DNA from: Trileptium ribeirensis
Taxonomy: Eukaryota > Nematoda > Enoplea > Enoplida > Thoracostomopsidae
Length of the DNA stretch: 64,000 bases
Reading direction: 5' to 3'
NCBI GenBank assembly: GCA_030248225.1
Contig: JASANE010019190.1
Coordinates: 62,001 to 126,000, forward strand
The first letter of the stretch is position 1. The number at the start of each line of letters is the position of its first letter. A program made the translations under genes and the position numbers. Under the pieces are notes generated by a model that saw nothing but the letters and a program-made list of their open reading frames with translations, did not search any database and was not told the origin of the DNA. Shown in pieces: positions 1 to 9,700 of this stretch.

Positions 1-356
1 CATATCTGTAAGCCGTCTGAATATAATAAGGTTCATGGCCAAAACTCCAAAAATGGACTAAATCTATATTATGATTATACGTAAAATTAATTTGGCTCCT
101 TATCAAACTAAGTTTCAATGTTGACTATTAGCGCTTTTATAAGGTGTAATCGATACTTCTTCGCCCACAACACACCAGTTACTAATATTTTTACCTCAGA
201 TGTCGTAGCAAATAAAATGTAGCATAGGTAGAATATATTTTAAGGAAACTATTCTTAATTTTAGCTTAAGAACTTGTATTCACTGTACCGTTGGGTGGCA
301 TTGGTCTCTTTTATATCATCAAATCATAAACCTAATGCCAAAACCCATTAAGTGAT

Positions 357-586
357 GCGGTATTCACGTTATAATGTATCGCCCAGTTGGAACTTTTGTC
401 ACGGTATAGTCACCGCCGTACTGTACATAACGTGACGGTCACAACGCCACCATACACTGAGTACCTACTAAATATTTACAAAAAAACCCTACTTTGTCCG
501 CCACATCATGCTATGTACGGTGTGTCAGACACTGTGGGTGGTACATAAGTTCCAAGTAGGGGGGTACATTATAACAGCAATACTGC
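357..586. mobile_element. Small inverted-repeat element (MITE), copy 1
   Basis: The two ends form an imperfect terminal inverted repeat. The left end begins GCGGTATTCACGTTATAATG, and the right end reads GCAGTATTGCTGTTATAATG on the opposite strand. The interior is about 170 bp with no coding potential. The terminal sequence is related to the longer element at 37571-38080 and its mirror at 61246-61752. I see no transposase and no clear target-site duplication, so the superfamily is not assigned. Confidence 0.6.
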
Positions 587-1179
587 ATTAGGCTAAACTT
601 ACTAACAAAAGGCATTCAATTATAGGATTAAGCGGTGCCTAAAACCGTTGTAATTTTTACAAACTGAAACATCTAATTAGAGCAAAACGCCACGAGTAGC
701 TATGTAATTCATCAGCAATTATATAGTCAAGACGCTCTATATGATATTATACCAATCTCTTAAATTTGGGTTTCTCATTCATTATGCATGCGGTATAGCA
801 TCGACAATGAATGTACCAATAGTAACAGTAGTTTGCGCTATTGGTATACAGAGATAGAAAATAGTATTTTCGGAAGTAATGCCTGCAATGAAGCAGCATG
901 TACACACACAAACTTGCATATATTTTCATGAACGACACCTCATAATTGGGAATAGGGCTTCAGATTTTACACTTATATTATTATTAACTGTATACCAGCT
1001 ACATCTTAGACCCCATATGGAATAGTATACGTGTTAAATTAATCAAAATTATAAGGCTTCTGCTACTGTTATAGTAACTAGCTACCATCGTGGTGTTCCA
1101 GCGTTGGGCAAATCAGCAATTGTGTTAGAGCATAACCATTAATTTTTCTCACATTATTTCTGGGTGATGCTAAAAGTAT
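587..1179. other. AT-rich non-coding DNA
   Basis: No supported gene or repeat. Short open frames on both strands have no recognisable composition and are treated as chance. Confidence 0.5.
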
Positions 1180-1470
1180 ATGTTTACTAAATTTAATTTT
1201 AAGTTTCAGATAACTTCTTTGGGCGTAAACGAGAAACAAGTGGTCGATAAACCACGAGAGCAAAATTCTTATATAGAATGTCCTTGTGTGGAATCGAAAA
1301 CTATTGGAAGGATTTGTCGCTGCAGTGGTATTTGCGATGGAAGTACATCAGGAAAATGTCCGTGCAAGAGTGATTCAAACAACACTATAAAGACTTATCC
1401 ATGTTTTGGCAGTATTAGCGGAACCGACGAATCCAAGCGATCAGTGAGTAATCTCAATCAAGACTACTAA
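1180..1470 (+). CDS. Cysteine-rich open frame, unrecognised
   Basis: This 96-codon frame is rich in cysteine in its middle part. Cysteines fall in CxC and CPC pairs, for example in RICRCSGIC and GKCPCKSDS. The spacing recalls the CXC metal-binding motif of MSL2/tesmin-type proteins, or a metallothionein, but the match is only by pattern. The frame starts in AT-rich DNA and may be an exon rather than a whole gene. It lies at the left edge of the virus-like locus, on the opposite strand to the small frames at 1711-2854. I do not assign a function. Confidence 0.3.
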   Translation: MFTKFNFKFQITSLGVNEKQVVDKPREQNSYIECPCVESKTIGRICRCSGICDGSTSGKCPCKSDSNNTIKTYPCFGSISGTDESKRSVSNLNQDY

Positions 1471-1710
1471 GTTTAATATGTAAATGAGCTATACAGTTGC
1501 ATTTTCGTTGCGTCATTTTTATTCTTTTATGCTAATAGGAATTCGACACTGAAAACTCACAACTGAATAAAAGTTTACTTTTACAGTAAAGCCAAGTAGT
1601 CTAAGTACTCCTAAGATTTTCAGAGTAAAGGTGGAAGTCGGGTCAGGTTTTAACCCTGAGTCCATCCATGAATTTGATAGCTGCAGTTCGCATAGTTCGA
1701 AGCAGTTCGC

Positions 1711-1848
1711 TCAGTTTGAAGTATTTGAAACATGTGCGATAGTGGCGCCTTCCGACGCAGCTAAACTGAGAGCGGTGGACAGAAGGCCGGCAAGGGCTCC
1801 ATTTGAGATCTCTTCTGAGTTAAGCAGCCGGTTGTTACTGAGAGCCAT
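1711..1848 (-). CDS. Small alanine/serine-rich protein of the virus-like locus (hypothetical)
   Basis: A 45-residue frame starts with ATG at 1848 and has an upstream in-frame stop at 1873-1875. The middle is small and hydrophobic (NGALAGLLSTALSLAAS), which could form one helix. It follows the frame at 1878-2087 by about 30 bp on the same strand, in a run of close-packed minus-strand frames. That tight spacing is the main argument that it is real. The opposite-strand frame over the same bases looks less protein-like. Function unknown. Confidence 0.3.
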   Translation of the reverse strand: MALSNNRLLNSEEISNGALAGLLSTALSLAASEGATIAHVSNTSN

Positions 1849-1877
1849 GCCATCCCTTTTTAATAAAAAAATTTACC

Positions 1878-2087
1878 TCAACAACTTTCCATGGGCTTTT
1901 CCGGAATAAATATACGATATGGATTGATAGGCACTGGGGTCGTGTCAAACCGGATGATACGCTTCAACATAAGTAGCTGATGCTCGGAAAAGAGTCTCCT
2001 TTCCACTTCTTTAAAGTTACATCGGACGATAAATGTTGTTGGAGGATTGATTGCAAGACTGTCGAACATGTTTTCAATTGTATTCAT
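1878..2087 (-). CDS. Small protein of the virus-like locus (hypothetical)
   Basis: A 69-residue frame with an ATG start and ordinary amino-acid composition (charged, no low complexity). It sits between two other minus-strand frames with gaps of about 80 and 30 bp. The bases just after its stop resemble a splice donor (GAGGTAAAT), so the stop could instead lie next to an intron. No domain is recognisable. Confidence 0.35.
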   Translation of the reverse strand: MNTIENMFDSLAINPPTTFIVRCNFKEVERRLFSEHQLLMLKRIIRFDTTPVPINPYRIFIPEKPMESC

Positions 2088-2166
2088 TATTCAGGAAGTA
2101 GTATTAACAAGGAAAAGTGGTAATAATTCTGTGTTCAGTATCAACGTATACTATAACTAATATTTG

Positions 2167-2385
2167 CTATCGTTTACCGGTGTCTCCAACAGTACCAATA
2201 TCAAAACCAACGTCCTTAGTCATAACGTATTTATCTTCTGATTGTTGATAGATATCGTCATAGTCAAGGTAAGTTTGAATTAACCTTCTTAGCGTTTTCT
2301 TGGATACAGTAAATCTTGATTTCGAAGAATTATGCATATAATGCGCGCTAGATATATGTCGGAAATGTATTAGTGGCAGAGACAT
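2167..2385 (-). CDS. Small basic protein of the virus-like locus (hypothetical)
   Basis: A 72-residue frame on the minus strand with a basic middle (SRFTVSKKTLRRLIQTYL) and an acidic, tyrosine-rich stretch after it. It lies 140 bp from the membrane protein at 2528-2854 and 80 bp from the next frame. Its place in the compact array supports it; nothing in the sequence names a function. Confidence 0.35.
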   Translation of the reverse strand: MSLPLIHFRHISSAHYMHNSSKSRFTVSKKTLRRLIQTYLDYDDIYQQSEDKYVMTKDVGFDIGTVGDTGKR

Positions 2386-2527
2386 TAATATGCAGATTCT
2401 AAAATAACACGGATTACGTTCCTTTTCAGTACCTGCTCTAGATTAAAGAGAAATAGTTTGCTTAGCGTAAATGGTGCGAGATTACAATTAACGGTTTTAT
2501 ATTCATGGTAGTAGTTACCCGCGTGGA

Positions 2528-2854
2528 TTAAACACGGACCTGGTTATCTGCTAGGGAAATATTTGCGAATGTGGACTGCCATACTTGGTGGAGATATAGA
2601 AACCTATCACTCTGGTCTTTGGGTTGCTGTAGTGTAACTGAGAAGTCTACATTATCTCGGTTCTTAGCTATCCACCGTATATCATATGTGGATGAATTAC
2701 TTATAGTGAGTGTTGCTAAAGGTATGTATGATTGTTTAGTTATGAGACAACCGGTTTCTATTGTAATTATGACTATGAATATCACAACAAGGACTCTTTC
2801 GACCCAGCCGGATTGGGTAGAAATAAGTTTTGTGATAAGCTGTTTTGTTTCCAT
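2528..2854 (-). CDS. Single-pass membrane protein of the virus-like locus
   Basis: A 108-residue frame. Residues about 20-38 (VERVLVVIFIVIITIETGCL) form one strong hydrophobic segment after a short polar N-terminus. The remaining 70 residues are polar, with several potential N-glycosylation sites (NSS, NIS), which suggests a lumenal or extracellular C-terminal domain. The opposite-strand frame at 2571-2903 covers the same bases and is taken as the shadow. It lies about 60 bp after the frame at 2916-3431. A virion or envelope-type role is possible from context only. Confidence 0.45.
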   Translation of the reverse strand: METKQLITKLISTQSGWVERVLVVIFIVIITIETGCLITKQSYIPLATLTISNSSTYDIRWIAKNRDNVDFSVTLQQPKDQSDRFLYLHQVWQSTFANISLADNQVRV

Positions 2855-2915
2855 GAATAAGATGACACAAATAACACGACACTTTTTAATAACATTAACA
2901 TAACATTAAAATAAA

Positions 2916-3431
2916 TTACCATACATAAATATCACGTTCAAAAGTATCAGTACTTGGAGGAATCAGTCGTAGATTGTTTAGAACATGTGGTAGGTATTTC
3001 ATAAAGTCATGATCGTTTCGTTTAGCACCATACCCAGCCATGGCGGTGACTATTGCTACGTAATCATCGGGAGTGGCCTTTCGCTTAGGTGTCACGCGGC
3101 TTATGTCGATATCCTTTAGCAGTTCGTCTTCTACAGCGTCAATGTTGGCTATGGGGTAACGTTTTTCGTCTTGGTAGAAATTATCATAGTAAACACCCAG
3201 CTGGAGAATAGTCTGTTCCCTGTCTCGAGTATACAAGCCCAGTTCGTGCAGCACCATGTCGATGTATATGTCACCATAAAATTCGATAGGATATTGACAA
3301 CCCCGTTTTCCTCCATGAGCCCAGGGTTCGTCCATGAATCCAGACCTGCACCCTTCGCAATTATGTCTCACGGTTCTCCATAGCTCTTCACATACCATTA
3401 AGTAATCAGATTTTAGTAATAGACGATTCAT
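2916..3431 (-). CDS. Unknown 171-residue protein of the virus-like locus
   Basis: An intact 171-codon frame with an ATG start. The N-terminal third carries a CEELWRTVRHNCEGCRSGF block with closely spaced cysteines, and a further Cys follows in the GGKRGCQYP block. Small proteins with this kind of Cys/Trp-rich start occur beside family B polymerases in virus-like elements of aquatic invertebrates; that is recalled resemblance, not a search result. The C-terminal part is acidic then helical. It lies between the exonuclease and the membrane protein on the same strand, consistent with one leftward transcription unit. No catalytic motif is visible. Confidence 0.55.
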   Translation of the reverse strand: MNRLLLKSDYLMVCEELWRTVRHNCEGCRSGFMDEPWAHGGKRGCQYPIEFYGDIYIDMVLHELGLYTRDREQTILQLGVYYDNFYQDEKRYPIANIDAVEDELLKDIDISRVTPKRKATPDDYVAIVTAMAGYGAKRNDHDFMKYLPHVLNNLRLIPPSTDTFERDIYVW

Positions 3432-3516
3432 AGTGGTAATCTAAATACTTTCAGATAAAAGTCGAGTCAAGGATGAACAACCAAGTCAATAACAGTAACA
3501 AGGTAAGTGATAATCA

Positions 3517-4277
3517 TTAATCAATATCCATAGGCTCCTCCTGCGATATTAGCTGCTCCATATGTGTAAAGCTATACCCCATATCTCCCTCAAATTTAAG
3601 AAAGCGATTATTGAAGTTCTGCAACTTGCGGGCTAGAGGCTCCAAGCCCCGGAATCGAAGGGTATCTTAATAATCTTAACCTCCTTAGTCCTTGGGGCGT
3701 ATATTACAAAATCAGCCACTGTAAGTCCCGTTATAGCTAGTTCACCTAGAACCTGGTAGTAGTATCTATGATTAGTCTTAAGCTTAAAATCCCCAGTGAG
3801 GAAGTTAACACGACAATAGAAGCTAGAACTCCAGTCTTTGGCTATCTGTGATATGGTCCTAGGCTGCGCGTGGGTATCGTATAGGCCCTTAACTTCCAAA
3901 ACTCTAGGCTCACTCCAATCAGGGGCGGTTATTATTCTATCGGGAGTAGTACCTAGATGGGCTTCAGCGGGAACACATAAACCGGTTTTATGAACAGTAA
4001 CTGATCTACCACAAATATTTTTCTGATAAGTTATGTAAGCGTTTTTAGCGTTTTCCTCTTCACTCAGTCCCACTAGACACGCCGTTGGGACATAACTGTC
4101 ACGATTGGGGTTTTGAACGTCCATGGATATCCTTGCCAGTACCGTATCTGACCTAGCACTGAACACTCGACCAAAATTAGACGACGTAATTCGACCTTGC
4201 CTGGCATTCCACCACTCGGGTGACTGACACTGATTAAGCTTAGACCGAAAGAAGCTACTGGAAACACGACCATCCAT
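3517..4277 (-). CDS. YqaJ/lambda-type exonuclease, one frameshift near the C-terminus
   Basis: The ATG-started frame at 3633-4277 encodes 214 residues with the order expected of the YqaJ viral recombinase/alkaline exonuclease family. An N-terminal WWNARQGRITSSNFGRVF block is followed by an acidic EENAKNAY helix, TTPDRII with the metal-binding Asp, LEVKG as the E-x-K of the PD-(D/E)xK fold, and a YYYQVLGELAITG helix. Such enzymes resect double-stranded DNA 5' to 3' for single-strand annealing or genome processing. The frame stops at 3633, but after a +1 shift at the short G run near 3645 it stays open to a stop at 3517-3519. One indel, natural or from sequencing, therefore probably truncates the frame. 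It is the first gene of the leftward arm, divergent from the polymerase. Confidence 0.8.
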
Positions 4278-5186
4278 AACGTAAATTAATACTTGAGCAC
4301 TATAACAAAAATAACCGCAACCTGTACGAGAGATAAACTGAAGACTGAATAAACAACAGAATGACTACGAACTTATATATGTCTCTTGGTAATAGACGCG
4401 TTTTAAATTCAAACTTGTTTAAACATGTTCAAGGTCATTAAGTCTATTTCGCAATAATGGCGTCATTTTAAAAATGATGGGTCGTCGTCCCCAGGGAGTA
4501 CTGTTATATTTATTAAAAAACGTTAGTGTTTCGTTTCATTTATAAAGAAGTGTTTTTGCAAATAGTGCTTCATTTATTAACAAGCAGCGTTTGGGTGTGC
4601 GTTTTTGTTTATAACAAGCAGTGTTTATTGAGTTTGGAAACAGTGTTTTATTTATTAAAAAGGAGCGTGTTTGTCAAAACGGTTTTACTGGAAGCGTTTA
4701 TTCTTTTATTACGCAAATTGGTGTGTGTAGCAAGACAAAGGAAACAATGGTAAGTTTGGAAAATGTAGTTTTGGAGTAAAAGCTTAATTGGTTAAATAAG
4801 TTACCAAAATTAGATCTGCATATGTGGAAGCTTTCTTGTCTAACATTTCTTTGTATCTTTAGCTAAAGTTCGGTTGTTGGAATGTATTCTTAATCCTGAA
4901 TTTGTACATAAATACGCCTGAAGCTGTAATTTGTTAAAGGACTCACTTAAAAGGCTTATAATATTAAAAGTTTACTATACTTGTGTTCTTACAACGAATA
5001 GTATACAGTAAGATTACTGTGGATGATATATTGGTTACAATGTTGGCTTCACCCAATTCATAACAACTGTATCTTGAAGATGAATATACTGGGTGGTGCG
5101 TGTGATAATTTTTAATTGTCATGAATAGTTGTGTGCGAAAATTCCTATCGTCAGAACTACGTTTTTGCAACTTATACTTGTAGATA
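4278..5186. promoter_or_regulatory. Divergent intergenic region of the virus-like locus
   Basis: About 900 bp separates the start codons of the leftward exonuclease gene and the rightward polymerase gene, so promoters for both arms should lie here (inference). The stretch 4510-4690 contains several degenerate copies of a TTATTAACAAGCAGYGTTT-like unit. The 75-codon frame across that repeat is not considered coding. No specific promoter element is claimed. Confidence 0.4.
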
Positions 5187-8100
5187 ATGGAATGCGAAAA
5201 ATGCCATCGATCGTTTACAAAGCAAAGCAATTTGAAGCGACATATGCGAACGGTCCACGGCAAGGAGAGCCATCAGCGTCCAGTTTGTGAAATATCGTTC
5301 AAACGCAAAGACATTCTGGATCGCCATGTTCGCCTCAATCATGTTAACTCCACAGCTATGGATCGACAGGATGCTACATGCCCGGTGTGTGATAAGTTAC
5401 TGTCTAGTTTGCCCAACCTTTATCGCCATATACGAAATGTGCACCAGGCAACAGAAGCTACCGTAAATCGTCCTATACCATTAGAAGCAAAGTTCCCTCG
5501 TCTCAGTCGACAAACCTACATCGATGGACATAAACTACCTCCAGAAGACCGAGTGAAGTATAGCGGAAGCGACAACTTGGAGCGTGAAAACTGGCACCAG
5601 ATACGGACTCACTATCATCGCAACAGGGCTGTCCAGGATCGATACAACTTCAGACTGGATGGGCTGTCAGAGGTCGTGCTACAAGATTACTTAACGAAGG
5701 TGTACGAAGTGCAGAAGTGGAAAGCGAAGTGGAACATAAACTTTGGTTATGTGCTACGCAATATCCCAACAAACGAGGTGTCATATATGGCAGCAACAAT
5801 ACAAGGTTTTTCGAAAAGCCTAAGTTTATTGGTAACCGTACCGACTTTAAGTCATTGTTGGATGATATGGACAGAAGCGACATTCTTGAGTGGGCGCGGC
5901 AGCAAAGGCCAAATACGAAATTCGTAGTTGATAACGTCACTAATATGACTGTAGTAATTAACAAGCTAATACCACATGCCTTAATTGGAGCTCCACGGAA
6001 GCTGCCTGAATATATAATCAATAACAAAACAATTTTGAGCATAAAACATAGCCATCATGGAATTCCGTACGATGATAATTTATGTTTCTTCAGATGTTTT
6101 ACCGCTCACGAAGGTTATACGCCAGCAAATCACATAGAATTCGAGGAGCGTGTGGCGGAACTTTGTAAAAGGTGGTGCACTAATAAAGGCATAAGCTATT
6201 TTGGTGGAATTAACACAACCGACGATCTATACGATCTAGAAGACTTATTTAACATAAACATTGCTATATATGAACTGGATAACGGTAATAAAGTCTCGGA
6301 AACAGTGCTTAGTAAGTATATGAAAAAAGCTGAACAACGAGTATCAATTAACAATCCATAAAATATACATAATGACATTTACCATAGCGATGAAGAGGTT
6401 ATGGCGGGTGACGACGATGATGACGAGGAGGAGGACGGGACCGTTTTAATGGCTTTATTGATTATATGGCGATGGACGATTATGACTCTGTAAATGATGA
6501 TGAAGGGGATGGGGTGAGCGACGCTACTGCAAAGATGGATGATTTACCAAATGTCGCCGCAGCAACGTTGATTCATAAATCACGCGGTCTATATACCGAT
6601 ATACTAAACTTAAATATGTACGAAGATCACTTCTCATATATTTACAACTTGGAGAGCTACACAAAATCGTGGCGTTGTGGAAATTGTAATAAGGTTTGGA
6701 ACATAAACTTTAATTTTAAGAGACACGTTGAGAGATGTGGTGAAGACGAAGTAACCAAGATAATATATAAAGGTGGAGGATTTGGAATTCCGAAAACAAT
6801 TCACGATGAGCTACGGGAAGAAGGTCTGGACGTTCCGTACGAGAACTTCTATCCGTATAGAGCAACGTTTGATTTTGAGGCAAGATTCGAAGAAAATGAT
6901 TCGGATACTAGTGGGAAATTAGTGTACACCAAGAGATTAATACCAGCTAGTGTCTCCGTATGCAGCAACGTACCAGGTTACACGAAAGCAAGCTGTTTTA
7001 TTGGTGAGTCGGTGAAAATAATAGAGCAGATGGACTCTTATCTAAGGCCCGGCAATTGTATTTCACAGATATCACGAAGTGGGCAAAACGAGAATACGGG
7101 GCGGAAAATTGGTGGCTAAAATATTGGGCTTCGACGCTAATTCATTATATTTGTTGTCACTATGTCAGGAGATGCCAACGGGTGTGTTTTCAGTATGGCG
7201 TCCGGAATTTAGAGATCCAGGTGAGCAGGTGCCCACAGTGGGAGGAAGTAGCGAAGAAGAGCTGAGATCATTTGAAGAAGTGGTGGCTCGGAATGGCAAG
7301 ATAATTATGAAATCAACACAGAGCTACACACATTGCTTAAAGGAGCTAACTTTTCTAGAATTCATGCGTAGGGAGCTGGTCACTCGCTTCAATATGGCGG
7401 ATATTGTAATACAACAGAGATTTAATGGTGGGCAGAAGGTATTTCAAAATGGGACCAGTAGATATTATATCCACGGCTATGTTCCACCAGGGAAGTATGG
7501 CAACGATAAAGAAATAGTGATTGAGTTTGATGGCTGTTATTGGCACGGATGCTGGTGTGTTGATCTTAAAAGCAGGGACTCGGAATATCACAGAAGACAA
7601 AAAGATACGGAGCGAAAACATAGTTTTTTCGAGTCACGAGATGGTTGCGAATTTATATGGGAAAAAGAGTGCAGATTCGACGAGTATATCTACAGTAACA
7701 TCGACAGCCCGGAGTGGAGCGAATGGAAGAGGCTGAACTCCAACTCAGCATTTCCGGATAGGAATAAAGTGACAGCGGATGATATAGTGGAAGCTATTAA
7801 GGAAGATAGGGCATTTGGAATAGCCGAAGTTGACATACAGGTACCATACTGGAACACGACTGCTCGAGAGTTTTGGGGGGAAATGCCACCGGTTTTTAAA
7901 AACACTGAAATTTCCATAGATGACATTGGAGACGAGATGAAGGCGTATGCGGAAGAACGTGGCATGATGAAGCAGCCAAGGCGGTCGTTGACTGGATCGT
8001 ATTACGGAGAGAAAATACTCCTAGCCACGCCCCTAATAAAATTCTACATCACAAAATGTGACCTTCGGATAACACGGATTCACCAGTTCATAGAGTATCA

Positions 8101-9170
8101 GCGAGTAGCAGCTTTTCAACATCTTAGCGAGGAGGTGGCAAATGGACGGCGGGAGGCTGACAGAGACGAGAAGAAGAAGATTGTTGGAGAGATGTTAAAA
8201 CTTTATGGGAACAGTTGTTACGGCAGATTGGCGTTGGACAAAACGAGATTCGAGGACGTGAAGTTTTCCAGACCAAAAGAGGCGCAGGCATTGGTTCGAG
8301 ATGGATTGTTCAACAAAATGGAAGAAATAAGTGAAGGAATATTCCAAGTGCACATGTCTAAAAAGAAGGTGAGCTACTGAGGATTATATTTTCGTAGCTA
8401 TAAAGTAGTTGATATGGATAGTGATTGATGGTAAATGTAGGTATGTAGGTTAAGAGACTAGTAATGATTAGTTGAAGTATTAAATATTATTTAGAAAGAT
8501 AATGTTATTAAAAAAGTTTAGTATGAATGTGTTGGTTAATATATATATGTGTATGTGTGTGTAAGCTTATGCTAAATAGATTTATTTATAATTCCAGGTT
8601 GTTATGGATCTACCTAACATAATACCGTTCTTCGTCTACCAATATGCGAAGCTGAGGATGCTGGAGTTTTATGTCTTTCTTCTACGTCACCTTGGCAAAA
8701 AGAACTTCCAGTTGACTCAGATGGACACCGATAGTTTCTATATGGCCGTAGCAGACAAAGACATTGAATCTATGATCAATTGCCCTACACTTCGGCAGGA
8801 GTTTCACGAGCAGATGCCATCATATTTCGCCATGGACGAATATTCACAAAGGACACCGGGATTATTCAAGCTGGAATGGAGTGGAGAGGGGATGGTAGCC
8901 TTGAACTCGAAAACATACTATGGATGGAAAGACGATGGTGTCGCTAAGGTGTCCACCAAAGGACTATCGAAGGTTACCAATAATATTAGTAAAGTAGGTT
9001 TTCAGAATGTGCTGGAGACAAGGGAGAAAGAGGGTGGTGTTAATTGTGGATTTAGATTGAAGGGTCAAGATTTGATGCAATATAAACAACAAAGAGACAG
9101 CATTACGTATTTTTACCCTAAACGAATTGATGATAGTGATGGAATTAGCACAAAGCCTCTATTAATATAG
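5187..9170 (+). pseudogene. Family B DNA polymerase (protein-primed type), broken, with one intron
   Basis: Reading frame starts at 5187 with C2H2 fingers (CEKCHRSF...HMRTVH; CPVCDKLL...HIRNVH). At about 5785 the frame shifts. The next segment carries ILEWARQQRPNTKFVV and DNLCFFRCFTAHEG, which resembles an OTU-type D-x-x-C block, then ends at a stop at 6359-6361. A third segment from 6466 holds another Cys/His finger and FYPYRATFDFEARF, matching exonuclease motif I. After further shifts near 7050-7110 the palm reads FDANSLYLLSL (motif A, about 7127), KLYGNSCYGR (motif B, about 8200) and QMDTDSFYM (motif C, DTDS at 8724-8735). Between motifs A and B is EFDGCYWHGC, a Vsr-like endonuclease insertion. 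An intron spans 8369-8597. Exonuclease motifs II and III are missing. Such polymerases replicate Polintons, adintoviruses and linear plasmids; this copy is unlikely to make a full product. Confidence 0.85.
8369..8597 (+). other. Spliceosomal intron in the polymerase gene
   Basis: AAGAAG/GTGAGC forms the donor and ATTCCAG/GTTG the acceptor. The 229-bp intron is in phase 0. Its removal joins two open segments, so that the MSKKK end of one runs directly into the VVMDLPNII start of the next, which the polymerase family has as continuous sequence. An in-frame stop lies just inside the intron. Confidence 0.8.
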
Positions 9171-9607
9171 ACTGGTAGCATGAAAGAATGTAGCGGGTAA
9201 TGTTAGTATGTGTTGAGGGTATATTGGTATTTTGTGTAGACAGTTACTACAAGTGTAATGGAATAAGCGGTTATGAGTTGCAGACTGCGATTACTTTATG
9301 AGACAGTATGATTTTTGATAGTAAAGGATGAAGGCGAATGAGTGCTAGACATGAGCTATATTGGCGTTCTGAACAATTGGGGAATAAGAGTTCAGGAATG
9401 TGTATAATTTCTATGTTTACTTGTGTATATTTATCTTGTTTGTTTTGTTGCTTTTTCTTTAATAAAATGTTGTAACAATACATTATGTATATGAGCTGAT
9501 GGGCCTGTAATACAGAATGGCTGTGATATGTTGAAATGCTGTTAAATATGATTTGGGTGTCTTAGTGTTTCGACATGGCTACCAAAATAAAAACACAAAG
9601 TGGAAAA
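9171..9607. other. Non-coding DNA after the polymerase
   Basis: No gene is supported. AATAAA occurs near 9460, about 290 bp after the stop codon, and is a possible polyadenylation signal. No terminal inverted repeat of the virus-like locus could be found by eye. Confidence 0.4.
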
Positions 9608-9700
9608 TTGTGGGATATTAGGCACGCGAACCACAGCTGGAGTATATTGAAAATTGACAGAAACGTTTCCTATCATGTCGGGTGCTTAATATCCCGCAAT
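9608..9700. repeat. Inverted repeat/hairpin
   Basis: TGGGATATTAGGCACGCGA (9611-9629) is matched on the opposite strand by TGCGGGATATTAAGCACCCGA (9678-9698), about 20 bp with a few mismatches and a loop near 48 bp. It may be a very short MITE. Its position just outside the virus-like locus leaves open a terminal structure of that element, but no partner was found on the left side. Confidence 0.6.

Noticed and set aside
1631..1909. 92-codon plus-strand frame
   Set aside because: It overlaps the minus-strand small frames of the compact viral arm, lacks a standard start, and has no recognisable feature.
4526..4753. 75-codon hydrophobic frame between exonuclease and polymerase
   Set aside because: It is encoded by degenerate T-rich repeats and lies in the divergent promoter region.
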